Assembly (NCBI GenBank): GCA_944333055.1
Contig: CALVKT010000052.1
Coordinates: forward strand, 50,756-114,755
Reading direction: 5' to 3'
DNA length: 64,000 nucleotides
Origin: an uncultured Clostridia bacterium
GTDB taxonomy: Bacteria > Bacillota > Clostridia > Christensenellales > Aristaeellaceae
A program made the position numbers and the translations under genes. Positions 52,201 through 59,860 of this stretch are shown piece by piece (within the stretch, counting starts at the first letter, position 1; each line of letters opens with the position of its first letter). Under the pieces are notes generated by a model. That model was given only the letters and a program-made list of their open reading frames with translations, had not been told where the DNA came from and did no database searches.

Positions 52201-53588
52201 GCCCGCTCCTCCTCATCGCCCGCCCTGCGGCTGAAATCCAGCAGCTGCGGGAGGTTTTCTTCCAGAAAGGCCGTGCAGCAGTGCCCGCGGATGAACGCGG
52301 GATGATAGAGAATCTGATAGGACAGCTCCGCGTTGGTCGCAAAGCCCTCCAGCGCAAACTCCTCCAGACACCGGCGCATGCGCCGGATGGCGGCAAGCCG
52401 CGTGCCGCCGTGCGCCATCACCTTCGCCGCCAGCGAGTCGTAATAGGGCGAGAGTTCGCACCCGTTGTACAGCCCGGAGTCCACGCGCACGCCCGGCCCG
52501 CCCGGAAAGTGCAAGAACGACACGGCGCCCGGCGTGGGCGCAAAGTCCCGGTGCGGGTCCTCCGCGTTGACGCGGCACTCGATGGCGTGGCCGCTCACGC
52601 GGATGTCCGCCTGCTTCATCTCCAGCGGCAGGCCGGAGGCGATGCGCAGCTGTTCGCGCACGAGGTCGATGCCCGTCACCATCTCCGTGATGCCGTGCTC
52701 GACCTGGATGCGCGTGTTCATCTCCATGAAGTAGAAGCGCTCTCCGGCCGCGTCCAGCAGAAACTCCACCGTGCCCGCGCCCTCGTAGCCGACGGCCTTC
52801 GCCGCGCGCACGGCGGCCTCGCCCATCTGCGCGCGCAGCGCGTCGCTCAGGCCCCACGCGGGCGCTTCCTCGATCAGCTTCTGATTGCGGCGCTGGATGG
52901 AGCAGTCGCGGTCGCCCAGGTGCACGACGTTGCCGTGCCTGTCCGCCAGAATCTGCACCTCGATGTGCCGGGGGCGCAGCACCAGCTTTTCCAGATACAG
53001 CTCGTCGTTGCCAAAGCAGGCCATGGCCTCTGCCTTCGCCTGCGCATAGGCGCGCGAGAGCTGCGCCTCGTCGTCGCAGCGGCGGATGCCGCGCCCGCCG
53101 CCGCCCGCGCTCGCCTTGAGCAGCACGGGATAGCCCACGCGCGCCGCCGCGCATAGCGCATCCTCCACGCGCTGCACCGGGCCGTCCGAGCCGGGCGTCA
53201 CCGGCACGCCCGCCTGGCGCATCATCGCGCGCGCGGCGGCCTTGTCGCCCGCCCTGCGAATGACATCGCCGGAGGGGCCGATGAACGTGAGCCCTGCCGC
53301 GCGGCAGGCGTCGGCGAAGTCCGCGTTCTCCGAGAGGAAGCCGTAGCCCGGATGCACGCCGTCGCAGCCCGTGGCCCTGGCCACGGTCAGCAGCGCGTTT
53401 TGATTCAGATAGCTCTCGGCCGCCTGCGCCGGGCCGATGCACACCGCCTGCGTCGCCAGCTGCACGTGCAGCGCCTTCGCGTCCGCGGCGGAGTACACGG
53501 CGACCGTCTCCATGCCCGATTCCCGGCAGGCACGCAGGATGCGCAGCGCGATCTCGCCCCGGTTGGCGATCAACACCCGCTTCAGCAT
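52197..53588 (-). CDS. accC: Acetyl-CoA carboxylase, biotin carboxylase subunit
   Basis: A 463-residue biotin carboxylase. It has the N-terminal MLKRVLIANRGEIALRILRA, HPGYGFLSENADFADAC near residues 79-95, the ATP-grasp glycine loop KASAGGGGRGIRRCD near 158-172, and FYFMEMNTRIQVEHG near 283-297. It carboxylates biotin on AccB at the cost of ATP. It overlaps accB by 7 bases. Confidence 0.97.
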   Translation of the reverse strand: MLKRVLIANRGEIALRILRACRESGMETVAVYSAADAKALHVQLATQAVCIGPAQAAESYLNQNALLTVARATGCDGVHPGYGFLSENADFADACRAAGLTFIGPSGDVIRRAGDKAAARAMMRQAGVPVTPGSDGPVQRVEDALCAAARVGYPVLLKASAGGGGRGIRRCDDEAQLSRAYAQAKAEAMACFGNDELYLEKLVLRPRHIEVQILADRHGNVVHLGDRDCSIQRRNQKLIEEAPAWGLSDALRAQMGEAAVRAAKAVGYEGAGTVEFLLDAAGERFYFMEMNTRIQVEHGITEMVTGIDLVREQLRIASGLPLEMKQADIRVSGHAIECRVNAEDPHRDFAPTPGAVSFLHFPGGPGVRVDSGLYNGCELSPYYDSLAAKVMAHGGTRLAAIRRMRRCLEEFALEGFATNAELSYQILYHPAFIRGHCCTAFLEENLPQLLDFSRRAGDEEERA

Positions 53589-54016
53589 GCCGTGTAACCG
53601 AACAGCGGCTCGTCAAATCCGACGAGCTTGCCGTTTTCCCCGTAGATCTCGGTGATGATGCAGTCGCACGGCGCGGGAATCTCGCTGATCATCTTCATCG
53701 CTTCCATCAGACAGACGATGTCGCCCTGCTTCACGCGGTCTCCCACGGCGACAAACGGCGTCGCCCCCGGCGCGCTGGCGGCGTAGAACACGCCCGCCAT
53801 CGGCGCGGCGATCACGCAGCCCGGCGTCCGGGCCGGGGCGGCCTGCCGCTGAGCGGGGGCTTCGGCGGCGGGCGAAGCGCTCGCCTGCGCCGGCGCGCCG
53901 GAGAGCGGCGCGTCCTTGCTCAGCTCCAGCGAGATGCCGCCCGTGCTCAGGCGCATCGTCCGGATGCTGCCGCGCTCAAAGCGGTCCATCAGCTCAAAAA
54001 TCTCCTGATTCGTCAT
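53582..54016 (-). CDS. accB: Biotin carboxyl carrier protein of acetyl-CoA carboxylase
   Basis: A 144-residue BCCP. The N-terminal docking segment (1-35) and an Ala/Pro-rich linker (about 36-65) lead to the biotinyl domain. That domain contains VCLMEAMKMISEIPA near residues 103-117, with Lys the biotinylation site. It starts about 71 bases after acpP; that spacer carries a CCCGCCGC/GCGGCGGG hairpin (54059-54080). Confidence 0.96.
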   Translation of the reverse strand: MTNQEIFELMDRFERGSIRTMRLSTGGISLELSKDAPLSGAPAQASASPAAEAPAQRQAAPARTPGCVIAAPMAGVFYAASAPGATPFVAVGDRVKQGDIVCLMEAMKMISEIPAPCDCIITEIYGENGKLVGFDEPLFGYTAC

Positions 54017-54058
54017 AGCAAACCTCTCATGATCTCACGATCGTGGGACATTTCAAAA

Positions 54059-54080
54059 TCCCGCCGCGCGTGGCGGCGGG
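54059..54080 (-). terminator. Intercistronic hairpin between acpP and accB
   Basis: A perfect 8-bp GC stem with loop GCGTG and a weak T stretch (TTTTGAAATG on the minus strand). It would lower accB-to-fabZ expression relative to the abundant acyl carrier protein. Confidence 0.6.
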
Positions 54081-54087
54081 CCGTTTC

Positions 54088-54309
54088 TCACTGTTCGAGC
54101 ACCTTCATGACGTCGGCGACGGTCTTGATCTCCGGCATCACCTCGTCGTCGATGGTCGCGCCGGTGGCTTCCTCAAGGGCCATCATCAGCTCCACGGACG
54201 CCAGGGAGTCCGCGCCCAGGTCCTCGACCAGCTTCGCTTCCATCGTCACATCCTGCACGTCGCAACCCAGGGATTCGGCGATCACATCGCGCACGGTTTC
54301 AAAGCTCAT
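54088..54309 (-). CDS. acpP: Acyl carrier protein
   Basis: A 73-residue ACP with start ATG 54309, 9 bases after TTGGAG. The phosphopantetheine site is GADSLASVELMMALEE (Ser about residue 35). It carries the growing fatty acid. It is the first gene of the operon acpP-accBCDA-fabKGFZ-marR. fabD and fabH, often in the same operon, are not in the window. Confidence 0.96.
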   Translation of the reverse strand: MSFETVRDVIAESLGCDVQDVTMEAKLVEDLGADSLASVELMMALEEATGATIDDEVMPEIKTVADVMKVLEQ

Positions 54310-54338
54310 CTTCGTATACTCCAATCTTTTTTATTTCC

Positions 54339-54372
54339 ATCATTTTACTTAAAATTTTTTAGGTAAAATGAT
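54339..54372 (-). promoter_or_regulatory. 34-bp near-perfect palindrome at the fab operon start site
   Basis: The left arm ATCATTTTACTTAAAA and right arm TTTTAGGTAAAATGAT are complementary over 16 bp with one mismatch, around a TT centre. It starts about 9 bases downstream of the -10 box, so it covers the first transcribed bases. It is the obvious operator for the FabT-like repressor at the distal end of this operon. Confidence 0.75.
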
Positions 54373-54380
54373 TTAGGCGA

Positions 54381-54409
54381 ATTGTACGACAGCAGGAATG
54401 AATTGTCAA
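54381..54409 (-). promoter_or_regulatory. Promoter of the fatty-acid operon
   Basis: Minus-strand TTGACA (54409-54404) and TACAAT (54386-54381) with a 17-base spacer, a near-consensus promoter. Confidence 0.9.
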
Positions 54410-54568
54410 GCCCTTTTTTTGCCGCCAAGCTCCAAATGCCGCTCTGCGCACGCGCTTTGCCGCCGTTTTCGCCTGGAAAATTGCGTAAAATCTGCCTGTT
54501 TATACCACTTTCTTCACATAACGCCGGCGCGATTTTGAAGCAGAATTCATCATTCTCCGTGAGAAGTG

Positions 54569-54597
54569 TTGTTTTTTCAGAAAGTTTGTGATATGAT
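54569..54597 (+). promoter_or_regulatory. Promoter of the 76-residue protein gene
   Basis: TTGTTT and TATGAT are spaced by 17 bases. The leader of about 100 bases before the ATG holds small GC stems but no recognised regulator. Confidence 0.6.
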
Positions 54598-54703
54598 CAC
54601 CTGCGTATTGAGGCATTTATCCCGCGATTGCCTGAACAATCCGGGATCTGACCGGCTGCCCGGCAGCCAAAGTATTCAACATGAATGAAAGGAAAGCTAA
54701 ACC

Positions 54704-54934
54704 ATGAAGAAGATCATCTGCAAGGTGGAATACGACACCGAAACCTCCGAGCTGATCGCCAAGCGCGCTTTCGGCGCCTTCGGCGACCCGGCCGGCTACG
54801 AGGAGTCCCTCTACAAGACCGAGGGCGGCAAGTTCTTTCTGTATACCCTTGGCGGCCCGCAGTCTCAGTACGCCGTCGAGGGCATCAAGCGCATGTCCGC
54901 CGCGAAGGCTGACGAGTGGCTCGCCCAGGCCTGA
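54704..54934 (+). CDS. Small protein of unknown function (76 residues)
   Basis: A clean short gene behind GAAAGGAAA, with its own promoter and a perfect terminator at 54951-54978, which argues that it is real. The product is MKKIICKVEYDTETSELIAK with a compact mixed alpha/beta pattern and no signal or membrane segment. Codon use is strongly biased (AAG, ATC, CTG, GGC), as in highly expressed genes of this window. I do not recognise the family. Confidence 0.75.
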   Translation: MKKIICKVEYDTETSELIAKRAFGAFGDPAGYEESLYKTEGGKFFLYTLGGPQSQYAVEGIKRMSAAKADEWLAQA

Positions 54935-54950
54935 GCATCCGCAAAGCCAA

Positions 54951-54978
54951 AAGCACCGGACAACGCCGGTGCTTTTTT
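54951..54978 (+). terminator. Terminator of the 76-residue protein gene
   Basis: A 9-bp perfect stem AAGCACCGG / CCGGTGCTT is followed by a T-run. Confidence 0.9.
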
Positions 54979-55088
54979 CTTCGGTTTTCCCCGCCCTTCC
55001 CCGGCGCATACGCGCCTCGATCAGGCGCCGCGAAGCGGTGAAGGGGTTCGAGGCCCCAACGCTTCCCCACGACCACAAGGAGCACGCC

Positions 55089-56054
55089 ATGTCTTTGCCC
55101 GTCTACTTCGCCCCGATGGAGGGCGTCACCGACGCGATCTACCGCCGGGTGCATCACGCCCACTTCGGCGGCGTCGAAAAGTACTTCATCCCGTTCATCA
55201 GCCCGACGCAGAACCTCGTGCTCACCCCGCGCGAGCTGCGCAACGTCTCGCCTGAGGCGAACACGGGCCTGCGCGCCGTACCGCAGGTGCTCACGAAAAA
55301 CGCCGCCCACTTTCTCTGGGCGGCGCAGCAGCTCGCGGACATGGGCTATGAGGAGGTCAACCTGAACGCGGGCTGTCCCTCCGGCACCGTCACGGCCAAG
55401 GGCAAGGGCGCGGGCCTGCTCCTCTCCGCGTCGGATCTCGACCGCTTTCTGGACGGCGTGTTCTCCGGCGCGCAGCTGCGCGTGTCGGTCAAGACGCGCA
55501 TCGGCTTTTCCTCGCCCGCGGAGTTTGACGCGCTGCTGGATGTCTACGCGCGCTATCCGATCCACGAGCTGATCATCCACCCGCGCACGCGCGAGGAATA
55601 CTATGCGGGCACGGCGCACCGGGATGTCTACGCCGCGGCGCAGGCGCGCACATCGCTGTGCCTGGTCTACAACGGCGACCTGTTCACGGCGGAGGCCTGC
55701 CGCGACATCGAGCGGGCATACCCGCAGACCGCGGCGCTGATGCTCGGACGCGGCATGCTGGCCAATCCCGCGCTCGCAGAGACGTATGCCGGCGGCGCGC
55801 CGCTCACGCGGGAGGCGCTGCGCGCCTTCCACGACGACCTGCTGCGCGCCTATGAAGCCGCGTATCCGCCGCGCGTGGTGCTCGGCCGCATGCGCGAGGT
55901 CGCCAAGAACATCGCCTGCTGCTTTGAGGAAGCGCAAAAGCCGCTCAAGGCCGTGCACAAGGCCGGCTCCATGGCCGCCTATGCGGACGCCGTCTCGCGG
56001 CTGTTTGACGATTATGAGCTTTCGCCCGCGCCCTGCTTCTGCGCGCAGCGCTGA
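55089..56054 (+). CDS. dus: tRNA-dihydrouridine synthase
   Basis: A 321-residue Dus flavoenzyme; start ATG 55089 (CACAAGGAGCACGCC). The N-terminus has VYFAPMEGVTDAIYRR. The active-site block is EEVNLNAGCPSGTVTAKGKGAG near residues 91-112 (read in two parts), with the catalytic Cys in NAGCPSG. An NGDLFTAEACRD FMN-binding stretch lies near 197-208. It reduces uridine to dihydrouridine in tRNA D-loops. Its 3' end overlaps a small minus-strand membrane-protein gene. Confidence 0.92.
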   Translation: MSLPVYFAPMEGVTDAIYRRVHHAHFGGVEKYFIPFISPTQNLVLTPRELRNVSPEANTGLRAVPQVLTKNAAHFLWAAQQLADMGYEEVNLNAGCPSGTVTAKGKGAGLLLSASDLDRFLDGVFSGAQLRVSVKTRIGFSSPAEFDALLDVYARYPIHELIIHPRTREEYYAGTAHRDVYAAAQARTSLCLVYNGDLFTAEACRDIERAYPQTAALMLGRGMLANPALAETYAGGAPLTREALRAFHDDLLRAYEAAYPPRVVLGRMREVAKNIACCFEEAQKPLKAVHKAGSMAAYADAVSRLFDDYELSPAPCFCAQR

Positions 56055-56158
56055 TCTTCCCGCATCTGCATCCACATCGCGCAGAGCATGAAGGTCAGGC
56101 AGGCCACGATCAGCGGCACGCCGAACAAAAGGAACAACATCACCTGAATCATCGCCAT
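56012..56158 (-). CDS. Small single-helix membrane protein (about 46-48 residues)
   Basis: The product is MAMIQVMLFLLFGVPLIVAC followed by LTFMLCAMWMQMRED and a polar tail. ATG 56158 follows AAAGGGGG closely; ATG 56152, two codons later, is better spaced. It has one long hydrophobic helix. It lies 16 bases after the HTH gene and overlaps the end of dus by 43 bases on the other strand. Too small to recognise. Position in an S24-repressor-controlled unit raises the possibility of a stress-induced membrane peptide. Confidence 0.55.
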   Translation of the reverse strand: MAMIQVMLFLLFGVPLIVACLTFMLCAMWMQMREDQRCAQKQGAGESS

Positions 56159-56174
56159 CCCCCTTTCCCTCGCA

Positions 56175-56498
56175 TCAGGCCGGATAAACCGTGTCTTTTC
56201 CGGCGCGCGGGCGCACCATGTAGCGCGCAATGCTGCGCACGCTCACGCGCCGCCCGCCGCACGCGCCCTCGATGCGCCCGTCCGCGAGCATCGCATAGAC
56301 CGTCGCGCGCGTCACGCCCAGGATCTTCGCCGACACCGTCTTGTCCACGTATTCGCCGTACTGCGCGACCAGCGCCTCCTCCCTGTCCGCGCTCGCCGCC
56401 TGCGGCCACAGGGATCTGCGCGTGCGCTCCTCCAGCGCCAGCACGCGCCGCTCCAGATCGGCCATTCGCTGTTGGGACATCTCCATCGTCGCTTCCAC
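56175..56498 (-). CDS. Helix-turn-helix DNA-binding protein (excisionase/HTH_17-like)
   Basis: A 107-residue protein with GTG start. An N-terminal coiled coil (MADLERRVLALEERTRRSL, about residues 11-29) is followed by a MerR/excisionase-type HTH, EYVDKTVSAKILGVTRATVY, then DGRIEGACGGRRVSVRSIARYM. It is divergent from the S24 repressor over 329 bases that contain its probable operators. Possibly co-regulated with the small membrane protein that follows. Confidence 0.75.
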   Translation of the reverse strand: MEATMEMSQQRMADLERRVLALEERTRRSLWPQAASADREEALVAQYGEYVDKTVSAKILGVTRATVYAMLADGRIEGACGGRRVSVRSIARYMVRPRAGKDTVYPA

Positions 56499-56671
56499 GC
56501 TTCATCCATCCCCTTCCATGAATTTCCTTTTTTCTTCCACTTTGTCCGTTATTTTTTTATGATCCGAACCTTTTGTCTCCACACAAGGATCGAATTTGGA
56601 AAAATACGGAACGTGGAACACCACCCGATCGATTTGCCATCCGGATGACAAGAGTTCGTTTTTGTCACTCG
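56499..56671. other. Divergent control region, left part
   Basis: AT-rich DNA upstream of the HTH gene. Degenerate inverted copies of the repressor half-site occur: TTTGTCTCCACA (56572-56583) and TTTGTCCG (56541-56548), compared with TTTGTCGCCAAA. No coding frame is credible. Confidence 0.5.
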
Positions 56672-56844
56672 TTTGGCGACAAGGCTATTCTAGCACAATA
56701 TGCGCCGTTCGTCAACCATTTGGCGACAAATTTTTGAAATTGCCCGAAACAGTCTTGCATTTGGCGACAAAACTGCTATAATGGTAGACACGGGACGATA
56801 TGCACCGGAGAAAAGGAGGCGCACGACATGGAATTTGGCGACAT
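56672..56844 (+). promoter_or_regulatory. Repeated operator TTTGGCGACAA of the S24 repressor
   Basis: Identical cores lie at 56672-56682, 56719-56730 and 56760-56771, and a variant (TTTGGCGACAT) inside the repressor gene at 56834-56844. The third copy sits between the -35 (TTGCAT, 56755-56760) and -10 (TATAAT, 56777-56782) of the repressor's own promoter. The second and third share the full TTTGGCGACAAA. This arrangement indicates autoregulation. Confidence 0.8.
56755..56782 (+). promoter_or_regulatory. Promoter of the S24 repressor
   Basis: TTGCAT and TATAAT with a 16-base spacer that is almost entirely the operator sequence. Confidence 0.75.
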
Positions 56845-57451
56845 GCTCAAGGCCATCCGCAAGGAACGCGGCCTGTCGCAGGACGAGCTCTCCGCGCTGC
56901 TGGGCACCACCAAGCAGGTGATCAGCCGCTATGAGACCAAACAGCGCGTGCCGCGCCTGTCCGTCGTGGCGGACTACGCGCAGAAGCTCGGCGTGCCGCT
57001 CGCGCTGCTCTCCGGCCAGCGCGCCGCGCCGGAACCCGCGCGCGAAGGCCGCATGCGCAGCGTGCCCATCATCGGCGGCGTCGCCTGCGGCGAGCCGATC
57101 TACCAGCCCGGCGACGGCACGGATTTCGCTGCCATCGAGGCGGGCATCGACTGCGACTTCGCGCTCGTGGCGCAGGGCGATTCCATGACCGGCGACCGGA
57201 TTCACTCCGGCGATCTGGTGTTCATCCGGCGTCAAGAGAGCGTGCAGGACGGCGAGATCGCCGCGGTCGCGCTGGACGACGAGCTGACGCTCAAGCGCGT
57301 GCGCCGCATCCTCGCGCCGGACGGGCGCGTCGCCTTCACGCAGCTTCTGCCCTCCAACCCCCGCTACGCGCCCATCAACATCGGCGGAGAGGACGAGACG
57401 CGCTGCGTGAACATCCTGGGCAAGGCGGTTGCCGTGCGCTTCACGCTCTGA
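56828..57451 (+). CDS. XRE-S24 (LexA/CI-like) self-cleaving repressor
   Basis: A 207-residue protein behind AAAGGAGG. The N-terminal XRE HTH (residues 5-60) reads LKAIRKERGLSQDELSALLG, then KQVISRYETKQRVPRLSVV. The C-terminal S24 peptidase domain has the VACGEP cleavage-like site (Ala-Cys-Gly near 84-86), catalytic Ser in QGDSMTGDRI (about 120) and Lys in ELTLKRV (about 157). Such repressors cut themselves when RecA filaments form. It is divergent from an HTH gene and has operators in its own promoter. It is not LexA itself, which has a winged HTH of a different type. Confidence 0.9.
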   Translation: MEFGDMLKAIRKERGLSQDELSALLGTTKQVISRYETKQRVPRLSVVADYAQKLGVPLALLSGQRAAPEPAREGRMRSVPIIGGVACGEPIYQPGDGTDFAAIEAGIDCDFALVAQGDSMTGDRIHSGDLVFIRRQESVQDGEIAAVALDDELTLKRVRRILAPDGRVAFTQLLPSNPRYAPINIGGEDETRCVNILGKAVAVRFTL

Positions 57452-57543
57452 GCGCATAGCGCCGCCCGTTTTGCGCAGGATAAGGGCGATTCAGACGCCC
57501 GTTCACCCGCGCCGTACCCCGCCGCCGGCTTGTCCATCGATCG

Positions 57544-57568
57544 AACGGCTCTGAGGAGCCGTTTTTTT
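57544..57568 (+). terminator. Terminator before trkH
   Basis: Stem AACGGCTC / GAGCCGTT with a 4-base loop and seven T. It ends 17 bases before the trkH ATG, so it may act as an attenuator for trkH-trkA or simply end the repressor transcript. Confidence 0.8.
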
Positions 57569-57584
57569 GTTGGAGGAAACGCCT

Positions 57585-58946
57585 ATGCCGGCATCGATCG
57601 GGCGCATGCGCCGCCGTCCGCTCAGCGCGCAGGCCGTCATCGCGCTCGGCTTTGCGGGCGTCATCCTGCTCCTCGCGCTGGCGCTGATGCTGCCCGCCGC
57701 CAGCGTCAGCCGCACGTGGACCGACCCGCTCACGGCGCTGTTCACCGCGACGAGCGCCGTCTGCGTCACGGGGCTGGTCGTCGTGGATACCGCCTGCCAC
57801 TGGTCGCTCTTTGGCCGCGGCGTCATCCTGCTGGGCATCCAGGTCGGCGGGCTGGGCGTGACGACCGTGCTCGCGCTGCTGGCGCTGATGCGCGGCAAGC
57901 GCATCGGCCTGCGCCAGCGCACGCTGCTCGTGGAGGGCGTCGCCGCGCTTCAAATCGGCGGCGTCGTGCGGCTCGTGCGCCGGGCGCTGCTGGGCACGCT
58001 GCTCATCGAGGGCGCCGGCGCGCTGCTGCTCGCCGTGCGCTTCGTGCCACGGCTGGGCATGCTGCGAGGCATCGGCTATGCGGTCTTTCACGCCGTCTCC
58101 GCGTTCTGCAACGCGGGCTTTGACCTGATGGGCACGCTCGCCGCGCCGTACGATTCCCTGTGCACCTTCGCCGCCGATCCGCTCGTCTGCCTGACCGTCT
58201 GCGCGCTCATCCTGCTGGGCGGCACGGGCTTCTTCGTCTGGGACGACCTGATCACGCACCGCTTTCGCTGGCGGCGCCTTCGCCTGCATACGCGCGCCGT
58301 GCTGCTGATCACCCCGCCGCTTGCGCTCGTGCCCGCCGCCCTCTTCTTCCTGCTGGAGCGGCGCGCGTCCATGGCCGATCTGGGCGTGGGCGCGCGGGCG
58401 CTCGCCAGCCTCTTCTCCGCCGTGACGCCGCGCACGGCGGGCTTTAACACCGTGCCCACGGACGCGCTCTCCCCCGCGGGCAGCCTGCTGACGCTGCTGC
58501 TCATGTTCATCGGCGGCAACCCCGGCTCCACGGCCGGCGGCGCAAAGACGACCACCGTGCTCGCCCTCGCGCTGCTCTCCGCCGCCGTGCTGCGCCGGGA
58601 GGAGGACGTGCGCCTGCTCGGCCGCCGCCTGCCGGACGGCCTGCTGCGCCGCGCCTGCGCCATCGCGCTGCTCTACGCCGCCATGGCGCTCGCCGCCTCG
58701 TTTCTCATCTGCGCGGCGCAGCCGGAACTGCCGCTCTTTGCCGTGCTCTTTGAGGCCGTTTCCGCGCTGCACACCGTCGGTATGAGCGCGGGCATCACGC
58801 GCGAGCTGGGGACGCTTGCCCGGCTCGTGCTGATCCTGCTCATGTACGCCGGGCGCCTGGGCAGCCTGACGTTCGCGCTGCTCCTCGCCCGGCGCCCGGC
58901 GCCCGCCCCGCTGCGCCTTCCCGCGGACCGCATCCTGATCGGTTAA
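57585..58946 (+). CDS. trkH: Potassium uptake membrane subunit, TrkH/KtrB family
   Basis: A 453-residue K+ channel-like subunit; ATG 57585 behind TTGGAGGAAA. Four pore loops are visible: TATSAVCVTGLVV (near residue 53), AVSAFCNAGFDL (near 174), SAVTPRTAGFNTV (near 286) and VSALHTVGMSAGIT (near 398). Each has a selectivity-filter Gly. Length is closer to KtrB (about 445) than to TrkH of E. coli (483). It transports K+ under control of the TrkA-like subunit that follows by 12 bases. Confidence 0.93.
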   Translation: MPASIGRMRRRPLSAQAVIALGFAGVILLLALALMLPAASVSRTWTDPLTALFTATSAVCVTGLVVVDTACHWSLFGRGVILLGIQVGGLGVTTVLALLALMRGKRIGLRQRTLLVEGVAALQIGGVVRLVRRALLGTLLIEGAGALLLAVRFVPRLGMLRGIGYAVFHAVSAFCNAGFDLMGTLAAPYDSLCTFAADPLVCLTVCALILLGGTGFFVWDDLITHRFRWRRLRLHTRAVLLITPPLALVPAALFFLLERRASMADLGVGARALASLFSAVTPRTAGFNTVPTDALSPAGSLLTLLLMFIGGNPGSTAGGAKTTTVLALALLSAAVLRREEDVRLLGRRLPDGLLRRACAIALLYAAMALAASFLICAAQPELPLFAVLFEAVSALHTVGMSAGITRELGTLARLVLILLMYAGRLGSLTFALLLARRPAPAPLRLPADRILIG

Positions 58947-58958
58947 GGAGGTCTTCCC

Positions 58959-59630
58959 ATGAAATCCGTGCTCGTCATCGGCCTGGGCCGCTTTGGCCGC
59001 CACCTGTGCGCCAAGTTTGCGCAGCTGGGCAACGAGGTGATGATCGTCGACAAGGACGAGGCCGCCGTCACGGCGCTCGCCGACGCGGTCACCAGCGCGC
59101 AGATCGCCGACTGCACCGACGAGCAGGCGCTGCGCGCGCTGGGCGTGCGCCATTTCGACCTGTGCTTCGTGTGCATCGGCTCGGACTTCGCCGCCAGCCT
59201 GCTGATCACGGCCCTGCTCAAGGAGCTCGGCGCGCGCCGCATCATCGCCAAGGCCAGCGCAGGCACGCACATGCGATTGCTGCTGCTGGGCGGCGCGCAC
59301 GAGGTCGTCTACCCGGAGCGCGACAGCGCCGAGCGCATCGCCGTGCGCACGAGCGCCTCGCACGTGTTTGACTACATCGAGCTGACGGACGGCTACGCCA
59401 TCTACGAGATCCCGCCGCTGCCCGCGTGGATCGGCCGGTCGATTCTGGAGCTGGACATCCGCAACCGCTACGGCATCAACATCCTCGCCGTCAAGGCGGG
59501 CGACGCGCTGCGTCCGCTGCCCGGCGCGCACTACGCCTTCACCGGTCAGGAACACATCCTTGCCCTGGCCGCGCGCGAGGACGCGAAAAAGCTGCTGCGA
59601 AAGGTTGAATCCGTTTCACCTTTTGCTTGA
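58959..59630 (+). CDS. trkA: Potassium uptake regulatory subunit, TrkA/KtrA family
   Basis: A 223-residue protein behind TTAAGGAGG. The N-terminal RCK/TrkA-N Rossmann domain has VIGLGRFGRHLCAKF (residues 6-20) and the acidic VDKDEAAV; the C-terminal RCK_C domain begins near residue 140. It binds nucleotides and gates the TrkH partner from the cytoplasmic side. Single-RCK size matches KtrA. Confidence 0.93.
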   Translation: MKSVLVIGLGRFGRHLCAKFAQLGNEVMIVDKDEAAVTALADAVTSAQIADCTDEQALRALGVRHFDLCFVCIGSDFAASLLITALLKELGARRIIAKASAGTHMRLLLLGGAHEVVYPERDSAERIAVRTSASHVFDYIELTDGYAIYEIPPLPAWIGRSILELDIRNRYGINILAVKAGDALRPLPGAHYAFTGQEHILALAAREDAKKLLRKVESVSPFA

Positions 59631-59666
59631 TAATCATTCAAGTTTTGCACCTTTGGGACAAACCGC

Positions 59667-59695
59667 TTGCCACAATTCCGCCCGCATGCTATACT
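59667..59695 (+). promoter_or_regulatory. Promoter of the aromatic amino-acid operon
   Basis: TTGCCA (59667-59672) and TATACT (59690-59695) spaced by 17 bases. Transcription would start about 20-25 bases before the leader-peptide ATG. Confidence 0.75.
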
Positions 59696-59725
59696 GGCAG
59701 CGATCACAATCTGGAGGTTTTCGCC

Positions 59726-59800
59726 ATGTTCTGCTTCTCCATCGCGCGATTTAGCGGCTATTGCTTTTGCGGCAATGGTCTCGTTTTCGTGCGTGCATGA
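59726..59800 (+). CDS. Phe-rich leader peptide of the aro operon
   Basis: A 24-codon frame behind TGGAGG starts MFCFSIARFSGYCFC and stops at 59798-59800. It has five Phe codons (positions 2, 4, 9, 14, 21), one Tyr and three Cys. An intrinsic terminator follows 30 bases later and the first structural gene encodes DAHP synthase. This is the layout of a leader-peptide attenuator sensing Phe-tRNA charging. Confidence 0.75.
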   Translation: MFCFSIARFSGYCFCGNGLVFVRA

Positions 59801-59804
59801 GACG

Positions 59805-59860
59805 CAGGAACCCTCTTCCTGTGCATCCGGCTCCTGTCGCGCGCGACAGGAGCTTTTTTA
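59805..59860 (+). terminator. Attenuator before aroF
   Basis: Hairpin CAGGAA/TTCCTG (59805-59821) precedes a perfect 10-bp terminator stem GCTCCTGTCG / CGACAGGAGC (59830-59853) with TTTTTTT. CAGGA at 59805-59809 can instead pair with TCCTG at 59832-59836 inside the terminator arm, a possible antiterminator. Confidence 0.8.

Noticed and set aside
52368..52390. GGCGCATGCGCCGG palindrome as another REP copy
   Set aside because: It lies inside accC coding sequence and is explained by codons; only the intergenic copies are considered as an element.
57441..59555. 704-codon minus-strand open frame opposite trkH/trkA
   Set aside because: Antisense shadow; the plus-strand genes have all pore loops and the nucleotide motif.
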